Positions 19,090 through 27,939 of a DNA stretch of 64,000 bases are shown here, one piece after another. A model generated the notes under the pieces. The model saw nothing but the letters and a program-made list of their open reading frames with translations. It ran no database searches and was not told the origin of the DNA. Each line of letters begins with the position of its first letter. Positions within the stretch are counted from its first letter, which is position 1. A program made the position numbers and the translations under genes. The stretch comes from an uncultured Opitutaceae bacterium (GTDB lineage Bacteria; Verrucomicrobiota; Verrucomicrobiia; Opitutales; Opitutaceae): contig CAITBM010000026.1 in NCBI GenBank assembly GCA_903890485.1, positions 62,001 to 126,000 on the forward strand. The letters are read 5' to 3'.

Positions 19090-19935
19090 CTACTCGGGCA
19101 GCGGCTGCAAAAGGCGTTCTTTCACGAGCACGCCGGCCTTCTGCGGATCGTAGGTCAAGCCGACCCGAAGGAGTTGGTTCATGTCGGTGCAGAAGCCGCG
19201 GTCGGCCAAGTGCGAATCGAGAATTCCAACGAATTCAGCGCGGGAGGCGGTGCTGTTCTCCTGTTTGAGGTAGTGGAGGAACGACTCAATAACGAGGGCC
19301 GGATCAACCTTCGGGCCGTCGGCACGCAGCGCCCAATACAGGTCGAACAAGTCACGTCCGCGTTTACGTTGGAACATGGCGCGCATCTTGGTGCCGAGCA
19401 TCTCATGGATGTCGTAGCCGTTGAGCACCGTATTGACCCGGGCACCGCGAAACGGGAACTCAAAAGGGATCTGCACGAGGTCGCGGTGAGGCTTGCGCTC
19501 GGTCACGTTGGCCTCGACCACGATGACCAGATTGGGGCCGGATCCGCTCACGGACGGGACCTCATACGTCAATCGGAGCACGCGCGAAGGTTGCGCTAGG
19601 TTCCGAATGGCCAGCTTGAGGTTGGCCCAGATGGAATCGACGGGTTCGCCGAGTTGATCGCGCAGCACGCGACGGATGGCCGCTTCGATATGGCCCTCGG
19701 GCCGGTCGCCGAAGACCACCAGGTCGATATCCTCACTGAAGCGGGAGGCCGGGGCGAGATGCACCTTGTGCAGCAGCGTGCCACCGCGCATCGCGATCTG
19801 GCTTCGGAGGAACTTGTCTTCAAACAGCGCGGCCATCGCGCGGCAAAGCTGCAGGTCCTGCTCGACTTGACGCTGGTTGGGCCAAGGTACGACGGACTGA
19901 TGGGCAAGCACGTCGCGGCGGGTCAGTGGATTCAC
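19090..19935 (-). CDS. abiEii: AbiEii-type nucleotidyltransferase toxin
   Basis: A 281-residue toxin of the AbiEii/AbiGii family (type IV toxin-antitoxin, phage abortive infection). It has the polymerase-beta-like core: RGGTLLHK (GG-T-x-K) and EDIDLVVF (metal-binding Asp pair), then the conserved downstream motif [25 protein letters not shown] start at 19935 overlaps the antitoxin stop (GTGA), the usual coupled arrangement; a longer frame reaches 20052 inside the antitoxin gene and is not needed. Motifs look complete, so the toxin is probably active. Confidence 0.88.
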   Translation of the reverse strand: MNPLTRRDVLAHQSVVPWPNQRQVEQDLQLCRAMAALFEDKFLRSQIAMRGGTLLHKVHLAPASRFSEDIDLVVFGDRPEGHIEAAIRRVLRDQLGEPVDSIWANLKLAIRNLAQPSRVLRLTYEVPSVSGSGPNLVIVVEANVTERKPHRDLVQIPFEFPFRGARVNTVLNGYDIHEMLGTKMRAMFQRKRGRDLFDLYWALRADGPKVDPALVIESFLHYLKQENSTASRAEFVGILDSHLADRGFCTDMNQLLRVGLTYDPQKAGVLVKERLLQPLPE

Positions 19936-20753
19936 GGGGAAAATTCTCCGGAGTTGTCGAGGACGCGCCAGCGTGAAGAAACGGCGGCTGCCTGCCTGTC
20001 GACTTTCGTCGGGACCATGGAGATGAACGGCTGCCGCCGGCCGGACAGCCACGCGGCAACTAGGTCGGCCAGCTTGGACTGGCCGGCCTTCTCCAGGATA
20101 AACCCGAGGCGCTGCGCCGTTGTGGTTTCGTCTTCCGCGTCGAGCACCGCATTCAACTCAGGACGGCGAATCTGGGAGAGAAGCGGTCGGAGGGTTTCGA
20201 CGGCTCGGCCGATGCCCCCAATGCGAGGGGCGTAGCGGACCAGGTCAAACGCGGTGGCCGCGGGCGTGCTAACGCGCGTCGGGGCGAAGGCGTTCAGGAG
20301 CTGCTGGGTCGGCGTGCGCGCGATACCTCGCTTCACGAAGAAAACAATTTTCAGGCGCCCGAGTTCGATCGGTTTCCGGGGCTTGTCCGTCATTATCTGC
20401 GTCACTTGGATGGATTGGGGGCTTGAGCCAAGGGCTCCCGCCGCGGATTGCAGGGCGAGGTAGTAAGGGTGCTTGAGCCAGGTGAAGTAGTCGTCGAGCC
20501 ACCATTCGACGGGCGGCCCGCCTGCCGATTGATGCTCTGGGCAGACTATCAGGAAGAAGGGACTTGCAGGCGGAATGCGGACCACGCGCGGACCGAGGCG
20601 GCGAAGCTGGGCCTTGGCAGCGTCCACTTTCAAGCCGGTTGCTTCCAGCAATTGGGAAAGCGGGAAGCCGACGCGACCCACCTTCAGCAGCTCGTCGACA
20701 AACGCTGCTGCTGCCCTCGGCCGCCTGGTGCTCGCTCCCCCAACATGGCTCAT
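19932..20753 (-). CDS. abiEi: AbiEi-type antitoxin / autorepressor
   Basis: A 273-residue protein immediately upstream of, and overlapping, the AbiEii toxin. The N-terminal 80 residues look like the winged helix-turn-helix of AbiEi antitoxins (FPLSQLLEATGLKVDAAKAQLRRL), followed by the antitoxin domain with WWLDDYFTWLKHPYYLALQSAA, which matches the family's D-x-Y..L..P-x-Y-LALQSAA pattern. AbiEi both neutralises toxin and represses its own promoter, so the AT-rich upstream region is the probable operator. Assignment rests on family pattern plus operon context. Confidence 0.82.
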   Translation of the reverse strand: MSHVGGASTRRPRAAAAFVDELLKVGRVGFPLSQLLEATGLKVDAAKAQLRRLGPRVVRIPPASPFFLIVCPEHQSAGGPPVEWWLDDYFTWLKHPYYLALQSAAGALGSSPQSIQVTQIMTDKPRKPIELGRLKIVFFVKRGIARTPTQQLLNAFAPTRVSTPAATAFDLVRYAPRIGGIGRAVETLRPLLSQIRRPELNAVLDAEDETTTAQRLGFILEKAGQSKLADLVAAWLSGRRQPFISMVPTKVDRQAAAVSSRWRVLDNSGEFSP

Positions 20754-21096
20754 TTATATGTTAGATTTGTGATGTAAAACGTAACGAATAGCAAACCAAA
20801 GAGAGAGATCGGCAGAGGGGGAAAATGGCGCAATAAGTTTTAAAAATACTGATAAACAAGAGGTTCTGCGTTACAAATACGGCAACTGTTTTCGCGACCG
20901 AAGGGAACCTTCAAACTTTGATTTCCTAATCGACTTTTGAGGCGGCGTTTCAGCTTCGCGAGTGGCGGTGGGGCAACGGCATAACCCGATGGAAACGGCG
21001 CGGCAGGCTCCGGCGACTCCCCTTTGTCCGGTCGGGTGACTCGGCAGGTGTAACTTTTCGACGGCCTCGGGTGTTATCATCCCAACGACCCCTAAT
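20754..21096. other. AT-rich intergenic region between abiEi and the DUF4097-like gene
   Basis: This 343-base divergent spacer is clearly more AT-rich in its first 150 bases (runs such as ATATGTTAGATTTGTGATG, GTTTTAAAAATACTG) than the surrounding DNA. It must hold the abiE promoter on the minus strand and the promoter of the plus-strand beta-solenoid gene. I see no gene, tRNA or clear long inverted repeat in it. The base composition suggests the abiE cassette arrived by transfer. Confidence 0.5.
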
Positions 21097-22038
21097 ATGT
21101 TCACCCTCCCACGCCTCGCCGCACTCGCCGTCGCCCTCTCCGTCTTCACCGCCGCCGCCTCCGCCAAGGTGGAGCGCGAAGTGGTCAAATCCTTCCAGGT
21201 TCTGCCTGGCGTACACCTCCGCGTGATAACCTCCGGCGGCGACATCCATGTAACCCAGTCCAAGGACGCGGTCGTGCGCATTGTCGCAAAGGAGCATATT
21301 CGCGCAGGAAGCGAGGCGGACGCCGACGAGCTGTTGAAGAAGCTGGATTTGAAGATCGAGAACGAAGGCAACGACGTCCTGGCGTCGGCCTCCTATGAGA
21401 GCTCAATCGGATTCCATTTTGGAAGCTGGCCGCCGGTCCAGGTAGATTTTGAGGTGAGTGTTCCGGCCGATGCCTCGGCCAACCTGAAGACCTCTGGCGG
21501 AAACGTGGTCGTGGGGGACATCTCGGGCAGCCTGAAGGCCCACACCTCTGGCGGAGACGTGAGGCTCGGGGTCATCGGCGGCGAAATCGATGCGTCGACC
21601 TCGGGCGGCAACGTCGACCTCACCGAGGGACGCGGATTGGTGCACCTTTCCACCTCCGGCGGCAACGTGTCGGTGGAGCGAATTGTCGGCACCGCGGTCC
21701 TTAAGACCTCAGGCGGCGACATCAAGATTGACTCAGTGGCGGGCACCTTGGACGCCGAGACCTCGGGCGGTGACGTCAAGGCCGGATTCCTCGGGGCGCT
21801 CAAGGGGGACTGCTCCCTTTCGACCTCGGGCGGCGAGGTCAGGGCTGTGGTCGGCAAGGACACAGCCTTTCACCTGGACGCGGCGACCAGCGGCGGCGAC
21901 GTCGAGGCCGCAGGGTTCACGATCACCATCGACAGCGGCGGCATGGGCAAGAGCAACCTTTCGGGCAATGTGAATGGGGGCGGGCCGCGCCTGCGCCTGC
22001 GCTCGAGCGGGGGCAATATCAAGCTCTCGGGCCGCTAG
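21097..22038 (+). CDS. Exported DUF4097-like beta-solenoid protein with TSGG repeats
   Basis: A 313-residue exported protein: a signal peptide (residues 1-24, ending ASA) precedes a domain typical of DUF4097/head-GIN adhesin-like proteins. Ten SGG turns of the form (T/S)SGG(D/N/E)(I/V) recur about every 16-30 residues, at VITSGGDI, LKTSGGNV, AHTSGGDV, ASTSGGNV, LSTSGGNV, LKTSGGDI, AETSGGDV, LSTSGGEV, AATSGGDV and LRSSGGNI. They predict a right-handed parallel beta helix. Function is unknown; periplasmic or surface location is inferred. It converges on the dihydropyrimidinase gene with a shared CTAG stop overlap at 22035-22038. Confidence 0.75.
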   Translation: MFTLPRLAALAVALSVFTAAASAKVEREVVKSFQVLPGVHLRVITSGGDIHVTQSKDAVVRIVAKEHIRAGSEADADELLKKLDLKIENEGNDVLASASYESSIGFHFGSWPPVQVDFEVSVPADASANLKTSGGNVVVGDISGSLKAHTSGGDVRLGVIGGEIDASTSGGNVDLTEGRGLVHLSTSGGNVSVERIVGTAVLKTSGGDIKIDSVAGTLDAETSGGDVKAGFLGALKGDCSLSTSGGEVRAVVGKDTAFHLDAATSGGDVEAAGFTITIDSGGMGKSNLSGNVNGGGPRLRLRSSGGNIKLSGR

Positions 22039-23423
22039 AGGCCGGCCCGGCTGGGGGTACGCTTCAGGAACTTGCCCGCCGTCGGTTCCCCGACGAACGC
22101 GCCGTCCCTGGCGGCCACCTTTCCCCGGACAGTCACCACACTCGGTCTGCCTTCCAGCTTCCAGCCCTCGAACGCGCTGTAGTCGACGTTCATGTGCTGC
22201 GTCTTTGCGGAGATCGTCCCCCTAAAGTCGGGGTCGAACACGACCAGGTCGGCGTCGGCGCCGGGCTGGATCGTCCCCTTCCTGGGGAACAGGTCGAAGG
22301 TCTTCGCCACCTGCGTGCTCGCCGCGTTCACCAGGGTGTGGAGGCTGATGCGTCCCGTGCGGACGCCGTGGGTGTAGAGCAGGTTGATCCGCTCCTCCAG
22401 CGAGGGGATGCCGTTCGGGATCTTGGTGAAGTCGGAGATGCCCATCTGCTTCTGGCTCTGGAAGTCGAAGGGGGCGTGGTCGGTTGCGACCGTCTGGATG
22501 AGCCCGTCGCGCAGTCCGTTCCAGAGAACCTTCTGGTTCGAAGCGTCCCTGAGCGGTGGCGACATGACATACTTGGCCCCCTCAAAACCAGGCCGTTCGG
22601 CCCACGTCTTGTCCAGCACGAGGTATTGGATCAGGGTCTCGATCCCGACGTTCACGCCGCGGCGCCGGGCCCTCAAGGCCTCCTCCAGCGCCTCGCGGCA
22701 GCTCAGGTGCACGATGTAGGTGTGGGCTCCGGTTAGCTCCGCAAAGCTCATCAGGTGGTGGACCCCCTCCGCCTCGACCTCGGGCGGCCGGCTCTCGTGG
22801 TGCTGGCCGGGGTCGGTCTTGCCTGCGGCCAGAAGCTCCTTTTGCCGCTCAAACACGAGCGTTTCATTCTCGCAGTGCGCCGTCACGATCACCCCGAGTT
22901 CGCGCGCAAGCTTGAGCGTGCGGTAGAGCTCCGTGTCGTCGATCCCGAAGGCCCCCTTGTAGGCGAGGAAGATCTTAAAGGAGCTCACGCCGCGGCTCAC
23001 GATCTGGCGCAGGTTCGACTCGGTCGCCGGGTCATAGCGTGTCGCGCCCATGTGGAAGGTAAAGTCGCAGGCCGACCTTCCCTGGGCCTGCGCCATCCAG
23101 TGCTCAAAGGAGCCGAGGGCATCATCGGACCGCGCCGGGCAGCACATCTCGATAAGGGTGGTCGTGCCGCCCACAAGGGCCGCCCGGCTCGCCGTCTCGT
23201 AGGTGTCCTTGGCGAAGGTGCCCATGAACGGCAGGGTGATGTGGACATGGGGGTCGATGAATCCCGGGAACACGTACTTTCCCGCGGCGTCGATCACGGT
23301 GGCCCCCGGGGGGGCCTCCAGGCCGGAGCCGATCCTGGTGATCGTCTCGCCCTCGCAGTAGATGTCCGCGCGGGAGCGTGAGTCGGCAGTGACGATTTCT
23401 CCGTTCTTTATGAGCAGTGGCAT
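22035..23423 (-). CDS. Dihydropyrimidinase (D-hydantoinase)
   Basis: A 462-residue zinc amidohydrolase that opens dihydrouracil to N-carbamoyl-beta-alanine. Active-site residues fall at the expected places: HVH (His59, His61), the carboxylated Lys150 in FKIFLAYKG, His183 in TAHCEN, a further His in IVHLSCREA, and the catalytic Asp in ATDHAPF. Start ATG 23423 (MPLLIKNGEI) matches the family; the longer open frame to 23687 is not. It is the last gene of the minus-strand operon preA-GNAT-mmsA-dihydropyrimidinase, 7 bases after mmsA. Confidence 0.92.
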   Translation of the reverse strand: MPLLIKNGEIVTADSRSRADIYCEGETITRIGSGLEAPPGATVIDAAGKYVFPGFIDPHVHITLPFMGTFAKDTYETASRAALVGGTTTLIEMCCPARSDDALGSFEHWMAQAQGRSACDFTFHMGATRYDPATESNLRQIVSRGVSSFKIFLAYKGAFGIDDTELYRTLKLARELGVIVTAHCENETLVFERQKELLAAGKTDPGQHHESRPPEVEAEGVHHLMSFAELTGAHTYIVHLSCREALEEALRARRRGVNVGIETLIQYLVLDKTWAERPGFEGAKYVMSPPLRDASNQKVLWNGLRDGLIQTVATDHAPFDFQSQKQMGISDFTKIPNGIPSLEERINLLYTHGVRTGRISLHTLVNAASTQVAKTFDLFPRKGTIQPGADADLVVFDPDFRGTISAKTQHMNVDYSAFEGWKLEGRPSVVTVRGKVAARDGAFVGEPTAGKFLKRTPSRAGL

Positions 23424-23430
23424 GGGGGTC

Positions 23431-24927
23431 TCACTTTCTCCAGACGTCGTCGACGACTCCGCCGAACCAGCGCGTCGTGATGGTCTTTTGCTGGGTGTAG
23501 AATTGGACGGCCTCTTGGCCCTGGATGTGGAGGTCCCCGTAGAACGAGGCGTCCCATCCTGTGAAGGGGAACATGGCCATCGTGGCAGGGACGCCCACGT
23601 TGATGCCCACCATGCCCGCCTTGACCCGGTGCTTGAACGTGCGGGCCGCGGCGCCAGAGGAGGTGAAGATCGAGGCGCCGTTCCCATAGGAGGAGCGGTT
23701 TGCCACCTCGATGGCCTGTTCCAAGTCCTCCATGCGCATGACGTTCAGCACGGGCCCGAAGACCTCCTCCTTGGAAATGGTCATCGTCTCGCTGACATGG
23801 TCGACGATCGTCGCGCCGAGGTAGAACCCGTTGGGGGCGTCAGAGACCTTTGCGCCGCGGCCGTCGCATGCCACCGTCGCCCCCTCGCGCTCGCTGCTCT
23901 CCACAAGCCTCTCGACCCGGTCCCGGTGGTCGCGGGTTATCAGCGGCCCCATGTCCGGTTGGGACATCGGGGTGTCCGTCCGCCCGATCTTCACCGAGCG
24001 GGCCGCAGCAACGAGCTGCGGGAGGATCGAGCCCGCCGCCTTGCCGACCGCGATCGCCGTCGATCCGGCCATGCACCGCTCTCCCGCGCATCCGAACGCA
24101 GCCGTCGTAAGCGCCTCGACGGATTTCGGGATATCCGCGTCCGGCATAACGATGATGTGGTTCTTCGCCCCGCCATTGGCCTGCACCCTCTTTCCGTTTC
24201 GGGTCCCGGTCTCGTAGATGTACCTTGCCACGGGGGATGACCCGACAAAGGAAACCGCGCGGACCTTTGGGTGGGCGAGGAGCGCATCCACGCATTCGCG
24301 GCCTCCATGCACCACGTTGACGACTCCCTTCGGGAGCCCGGCCTTGGCGAGCAGTTCAACCAGGAGCACCGCCGTGAGCGGAACCTTCTCGCTCGGCTTT
24401 AGGACGAAGGTGTTCCCGCAGGCGATAGCCAGGGGGAACATCCAGAGGGGGACCATGGCCGGAAAATTGAACGGCGTGATGCCGACGCAGACCCCGAGGG
24501 GCTGGAGCAGGGTCTCGCAGTCGACGTTTCGAGCCATGTTGCCAAGCGTGTTGCCGAAGAGGAGCGTCGGGGCTCCGCAGGCGTACTCAATGTTCTCGAT
24601 CCCGCGGTAGAGGCTACCCCTCGACTCGACCAGGGTCTTCCCGTGCTCAAGGGAGACGCTTGCGCAGAGGCGGTCAAAGTTCTCCTCGACCAGTTGCCGG
24701 TACCTGAAGAGGTAGCGCGCCCGCTCGATTGCCGGAGTGTCCCTCCATGAGGGAAACGCAGCCTCCGCGGCCTGGACTGCCGCCTCCACCTCGCTAGCAC
24801 CCCCGACCGGGCATTCGGAAATCACCTCTCCGGTGGACGGGTTAAAGATCGGGGTCCCGACAAGCTTTGGTTGAATCCATTCGCCGCCGATAAAGAAGGG
24901 GCAGGGGAGTAGGCTCGCAGACTTCAT
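23431..24927 (-). CDS. mmsA: CoA-acylating methylmalonate/malonate-semialdehyde dehydrogenase
   Basis: A 498-residue aldehyde dehydrogenase of the MmsA class, which oxidises malonate semialdehyde to acetyl-CoA with loss of CO2. The catalytic loop GCAGERCMAGS gives the nucleophilic Cys with the class-specific GERCMA signature; GVCVGITPFNFPAMVPLWMFPLAIA and FVGSSPVARYIYE are nucleotide-binding landmarks. Gene order with preA and dihydropyrimidinase argues that its job is the last step of pyrimidine breakdown rather than valine or inositol catabolism. It overlaps the upstream GNAT gene by 4 bases. Confidence 0.92.
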   Translation of the reverse strand: MKSASLLPCPFFIGGEWIQPKLVGTPIFNPSTGEVISECPVGGASEVEAAVQAAEAAFPSWRDTPAIERARYLFRYRQLVEENFDRLCASVSLEHGKTLVESRGSLYRGIENIEYACGAPTLLFGNTLGNMARNVDCETLLQPLGVCVGITPFNFPAMVPLWMFPLAIACGNTFVLKPSEKVPLTAVLLVELLAKAGLPKGVVNVVHGGRECVDALLAHPKVRAVSFVGSSPVARYIYETGTRNGKRVQANGGAKNHIIVMPDADIPKSVEALTTAAFGCAGERCMAGSTAIAVGKAAGSILPQLVAAARSVKIGRTDTPMSQPDMGPLITRDHRDRVERLVESSEREGATVACDGRGAKVSDAPNGFYLGATIVDHVSETMTISKEEVFGPVLNVMRMEDLEQAIEVANRSSYGNGASIFTSSGAAARTFKHRVKAGMVGINVGVPATMAMFPFTGWDASFYGDLHIQGQEAVQFYTQQKTITTRWFGGVVDDVWRK

Positions 24928-25469
24928 GGTTGTGATTCGATGGCGTGGGCGGGCGGACGGGGCTCAGCAGGAGAGTCGATTTCGGGCCTCAGGGCGAGTT
25001 CCCACCAGCCGACATCCCGCCAGGCCCCGAGTTTGTAGCCGATCTTCCGGTAGATTCCAACGGGGGAGAACCCCATCGCCTCATGGAAGGCCTGGCTTGC
25101 CGGGTTGGGCACCAGGATCCCGGCGTAGGCCTTGAAGAATCCCTGCTCCCGAAGGAGATCGAATAGTTCGGCGTAGAGGGACGTGCCGACTCCCTGGCCC
25201 CTGTAGTCGGCGTGGATGTAGACGGTGACCTCAACGGCCCAGCGGTAGGCCGCGCGCTCCCGGTGCGCCGAGGCGTAGGCGTAGCCCGCTATCCTCTGGT
25301 CGCGCTCGCACACGAGCCACGGGAAGCGCAGGCGAATCTTTTCGATCCGGGATGCCATCTCGGCGGCGTCGGGTGCCTCGGTCTCAAACGACACGCAGGA
25401 TTCCTCGCAGAAAGGTCGGTAGATCGCGGCGATTTCCGAAGCGTCGCGCTTTTCAGCCAGTCGGATCAT
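24924..25469 (-). CDS. GNAT N-acetyltransferase, phosphinothricin acetyltransferase-like
   Basis: A 181-residue GNAT enzyme. The acetyl-CoA site is visible as VEVTVYIHADYRGQGVGTSLY (motif A, R-G-x-G-x-G) near residues 85-105, and the C-terminal GFSPVGIYRKIGYKLGAWRDVGWWE is typical of phosphinothricin/methionine-sulfoximine acetyltransferases. The ATG at 25469 is used; the open frame to 25721 comes from the opposite frame of preA. It lies between preA (14-base gap) and mmsA (4-base overlap), so it is co-expressed with pyrimidine degradation. Substrate is unknown. Confidence 0.87.
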   Translation of the reverse strand: MIRLAEKRDASEIAAIYRPFCEESCVSFETEAPDAAEMASRIEKIRLRFPWLVCERDQRIAGYAYASAHRERAAYRWAVEVTVYIHADYRGQGVGTSLYAELFDLLREQGFFKAYAGILVPNPASQAFHEAMGFSPVGIYRKIGYKLGAWRDVGWWELALRPEIDSPAEPRPPAHAIESQP

Positions 25470-25483
25470 CGGACGGACCGAGC

Positions 25484-26608
25484 CTAATCCCGGGAGAGTG
25501 CGTCGGACTGCTTCACAAACTCGTCGCCGGACCACTCCCCGTCGGACTTGACCACCTTCTTGGGCGCGACCTTCTGCGCCGCCTTGCGCTCCGATTGGCG
25601 CCTGACCAGGTCCGCGTGGGTCGTGAAGTAGTCCAGGCTCTTGCCCTTGAAGTCGGCCAAGGTCTCGAACTTGTGCTTGTCCATGAACGCGAGCAGTTCG
25701 TCGCACATGGGCTTCACGCACTCGTAGCCGAATTTCATGACCCCGGTGCAGACCTGCACGGTGTCTGCCCCGAGGAGGATGAACTGCGCGGCGTCGGTTC
25801 CGCTCTCGATCCCGCCCAGGCCCGAAAGGCTCCTGCCGGGGAACTCTTTGCGGATCATGGTCGCGATCTCCATCACCATCCGCAGGGCGATCGGTCTCAC
25901 GGCCTTGGACGAGTAGCCCCCTGGGGTGGTCCAGCCCTCCACCGTGGGTTCCGGCCTCAGCGTCTCGAGGTTCACGCCCATCACGCTCCGGATAGTATTG
26001 ATCGCGCTCAGCCCGTTGCAGCCCGCCTTGAGTGCCGCCCGGCTAGGCTCCTCGATGTGCGTAATGTTGGGCGTCATCTTTGCCCAGACTGGTTTCTTCG
26101 CGACGCCCATGACCCAGGTACAGACTTCGCCTAGGACTTCGGGGTCCTGGCCCATCGCCGCCCCCATCTTGCGTTCGGGCAGTCCGTGCGGGCACGAGAA
26201 ATTGAGCTCGAATCCGTCCACCCCCGCGCCCTGGCAGCGTTCGACGATCTCGACCCAGGCGTCCTTGCGACATTCCTCCATGATCGAAGCGATCAAGACC
26301 CCATCAGGATTCGTGTCCTTGCAGCGCTTGAACTCGTCCAGCCAGATCTCAAAGGGCCTGTCGCTGATCAGCTCAATGTTCTCCCAGCCGATGACCTCCT
26401 TGCCTTCGCCCGAGTGAAGCTTTGCGTAGCGGGGGGTGACGTTCACCACCTTGGAGGAGTCCAGGCTCACGGTCTTTGCGATCACCGCGCCCCAGCCTTC
26501 GCGGAATGCCCGGTTGATGACGCTTAGGTTGGTGCCCGGAGGGCCGGACCCAATAATAAACGGGTTGGGCAGCCTCAATCCGTCGACGGTGGTCGCTAGG
26601 GTGGGCAT
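25484..26608 (-). CDS. preA: Dihydropyrimidine dehydrogenase, PreA/plant PYD1-like
   Basis: A 374-residue DHODH-fold flavoenzyme expected to reduce uracil and thymine. FMN-barrel landmarks include GSGPPGTN, AKTVSLD, ELNFSCPHGLPERKMGAA, WAKMTPNITHIEEP, SAINTIRSVMGV, GGYSSKAVRPIAL and SGLGGIESGTDAAQFILLGAD. From memory these are very close to the plant plastid enzyme. The loop that carries the catalytic Cys in mammalian DPD (MGLACGQDP) reads MGAAMGQDP here, with Met152. The C-terminal two-[4Fe-4S] ferredoxin domain of E. coli PreA is missing and no preT is next to it. Start ATG 26608; the long upstream frame belongs to the opposite strand's gene. First gene of its operon, divergent from the ureidopropionase. 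Confidence 0.88.
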   Translation of the reverse strand: MPTLATTVDGLRLPNPFIIGSGPPGTNLSVINRAFREGWGAVIAKTVSLDSSKVVNVTPRYAKLHSGEGKEVIGWENIELISDRPFEIWLDEFKRCKDTNPDGVLIASIMEECRKDAWVEIVERCQGAGVDGFELNFSCPHGLPERKMGAAMGQDPEVLGEVCTWVMGVAKKPVWAKMTPNITHIEEPSRAALKAGCNGLSAINTIRSVMGVNLETLRPEPTVEGWTTPGGYSSKAVRPIALRMVMEIATMIRKEFPGRSLSGLGGIESGTDAAQFILLGADTVQVCTGVMKFGYECVKPMCDELLAFMDKHKFETLADFKGKSLDYFTTHADLVRRQSERKAAQKVAPKKVVKSDGEWSGDEFVKQSDALSRD

Positions 26609-26687
26609 GGGTGATTCGGCTTGGGTGTAATCTCGACCAAAATTCGCTCGTTTCCAAGCAGCAACTGGGCCAGCTTTGCCGCCTCCG

Positions 26688-27932
26688 ATGCCGATGAACG
26701 CCTTTGTCGACCCCAGGCGCACGATTGCCGAGCTTAAGGAGCTCAGGAGCCTAACTTCCGACGAGAACGGCGCGCAGCGGGTCGCATTCACAAAGACCTG
26801 GGTTGAGACGAGGGCTTGGCTTAGGTCGAAGCTGGCGGATCTGCCCGTCGAGACCCATGTCGACCAGGCGGGCAACCTCTGGAGCACCCTGAAGGGCAAG
26901 AGCGAACGGGCGCTCCTGATCGGCGGCCACATGGACTCCGTGCCCAACGGCGGCTGGTTGGACGGCTGCCTGAACGTCCTCGCGGGACTGGAGGTGCTGC
27001 GGGGCCTGTGCGATCGGTATGGCGGATCGCCTCCGGTCACGGTTCGGCTGGTGGACTGGGCCGACGAGGAGGGTGCGAGGTTCGGGAAGAGCCTATTCGG
27101 CTCGTCGGCGTGCTCGGGCTCGCTCGACATGGCGGAGGCCCGCGGCCTCAAGGACCGGGACGGTGTCCGGCTTCCCGATGCGCTTCGCGAGGTCGGCGTG
27201 GATTTTGAAAACGTCAAGTCCTCGGGCAGTGAGCTGCGCCATGCGGCGGCCTACCTGGAGCTGCACATCGAGCAGGGCCCCGTGCTCCTAGACCTCGGGC
27301 TGCCCCTGGGCGCCGTCCTTGGGACCTTCGGGGTCGAGCGCCATGCGATCACCTTCCGGGGGCAGGCGGCGCATTCCGGGAGCACACCCATGAACCGAAG
27401 GAGGGACGCGCTCCTTGCGGCGTCGCTCATGAGCCCGGAAATCTATACCATCGCCAACCGGAACGGCGGGGTGTGCACGATCGGCTCCTGCACGACAAAG
27501 CCGGGAATCGTGACCAGCGTCGTCGAGGAGTGTAGGATCACTCTCGACCAGCGCCACCTGGACCCCGAGGCACTCGGGCGGATGCTCGCAGAGGCGCGCG
27601 AGGCCTCCGAAAGGCACGCTCGCGCGTGCGACGTCTCGGTCGGCTGGGAGCGCATCTGGCAGATCGAACCCATCCCGTTCAACCCTGAGCTGATCGCGCT
27701 GTGCGAGAGCTCAATCCTGGAGACCTACGGGCAGGTCCACCGCCTGCCGTCGGGCCCGCTCCATGACGCGGCCGAGGTGGCGCGGTCGGGAGTGCCCACC
27801 GTGATGATGTTCGTGCAGAGCCTGCACGGCATAAGTCACAACAAGATTGAGGACACGCGAGAGGAGCACCTCGAGCTCTGTGTAAGGGCGTTCGCTCGCC
27901 TGGCGGACAAGGCTATCGCCTGGATCGGCTAG
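26688..27932 (+). CDS. Zn-dependent M20 amidohydrolase: beta-ureidopropionase / N-carbamoyl amino acid hydrolase
   Basis: A 414-residue M20-family hydrolase (allantoate amidohydrolase/HyuC/PydC group). Metal-binding motifs are GGHMDSVPNGGWLDG, WADEEGARFG and ELHIEQGPVL; the dimer lid contributes GQAAHSGSTPMNRRRDA. In this setting it should hydrolyse N-carbamoyl-beta-alanine to beta-alanine, CO2 and ammonia, the step after dihydropyrimidinase. Two ATGs (26688 and 26694) are possible; a TTG at 26676 is less likely. It is transcribed away from preA across a 79-base shared promoter region. Confidence 0.88.
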   Translation: MPMNAFVDPRRTIAELKELRSLTSDENGAQRVAFTKTWVETRAWLRSKLADLPVETHVDQAGNLWSTLKGKSERALLIGGHMDSVPNGGWLDGCLNVLAGLEVLRGLCDRYGGSPPVTVRLVDWADEEGARFGKSLFGSSACSGSLDMAEARGLKDRDGVRLPDALREVGVDFENVKSSGSELRHAAAYLELHIEQGPVLLDLGLPLGAVLGTFGVERHAITFRGQAAHSGSTPMNRRRDALLAASLMSPEIYTIANRNGGVCTIGSCTTKPGIVTSVVEECRITLDQRHLDPEALGRMLAEAREASERHARACDVSVGWERIWQIEPIPFNPELIALCESSILETYGQVHRLPSGPLHDAAEVARSGVPTVMMFVQSLHGISHNKIEDTREEHLELCVRAFARLADKAIAWIG

Positions 27933-27939
27933 CGGGGGG

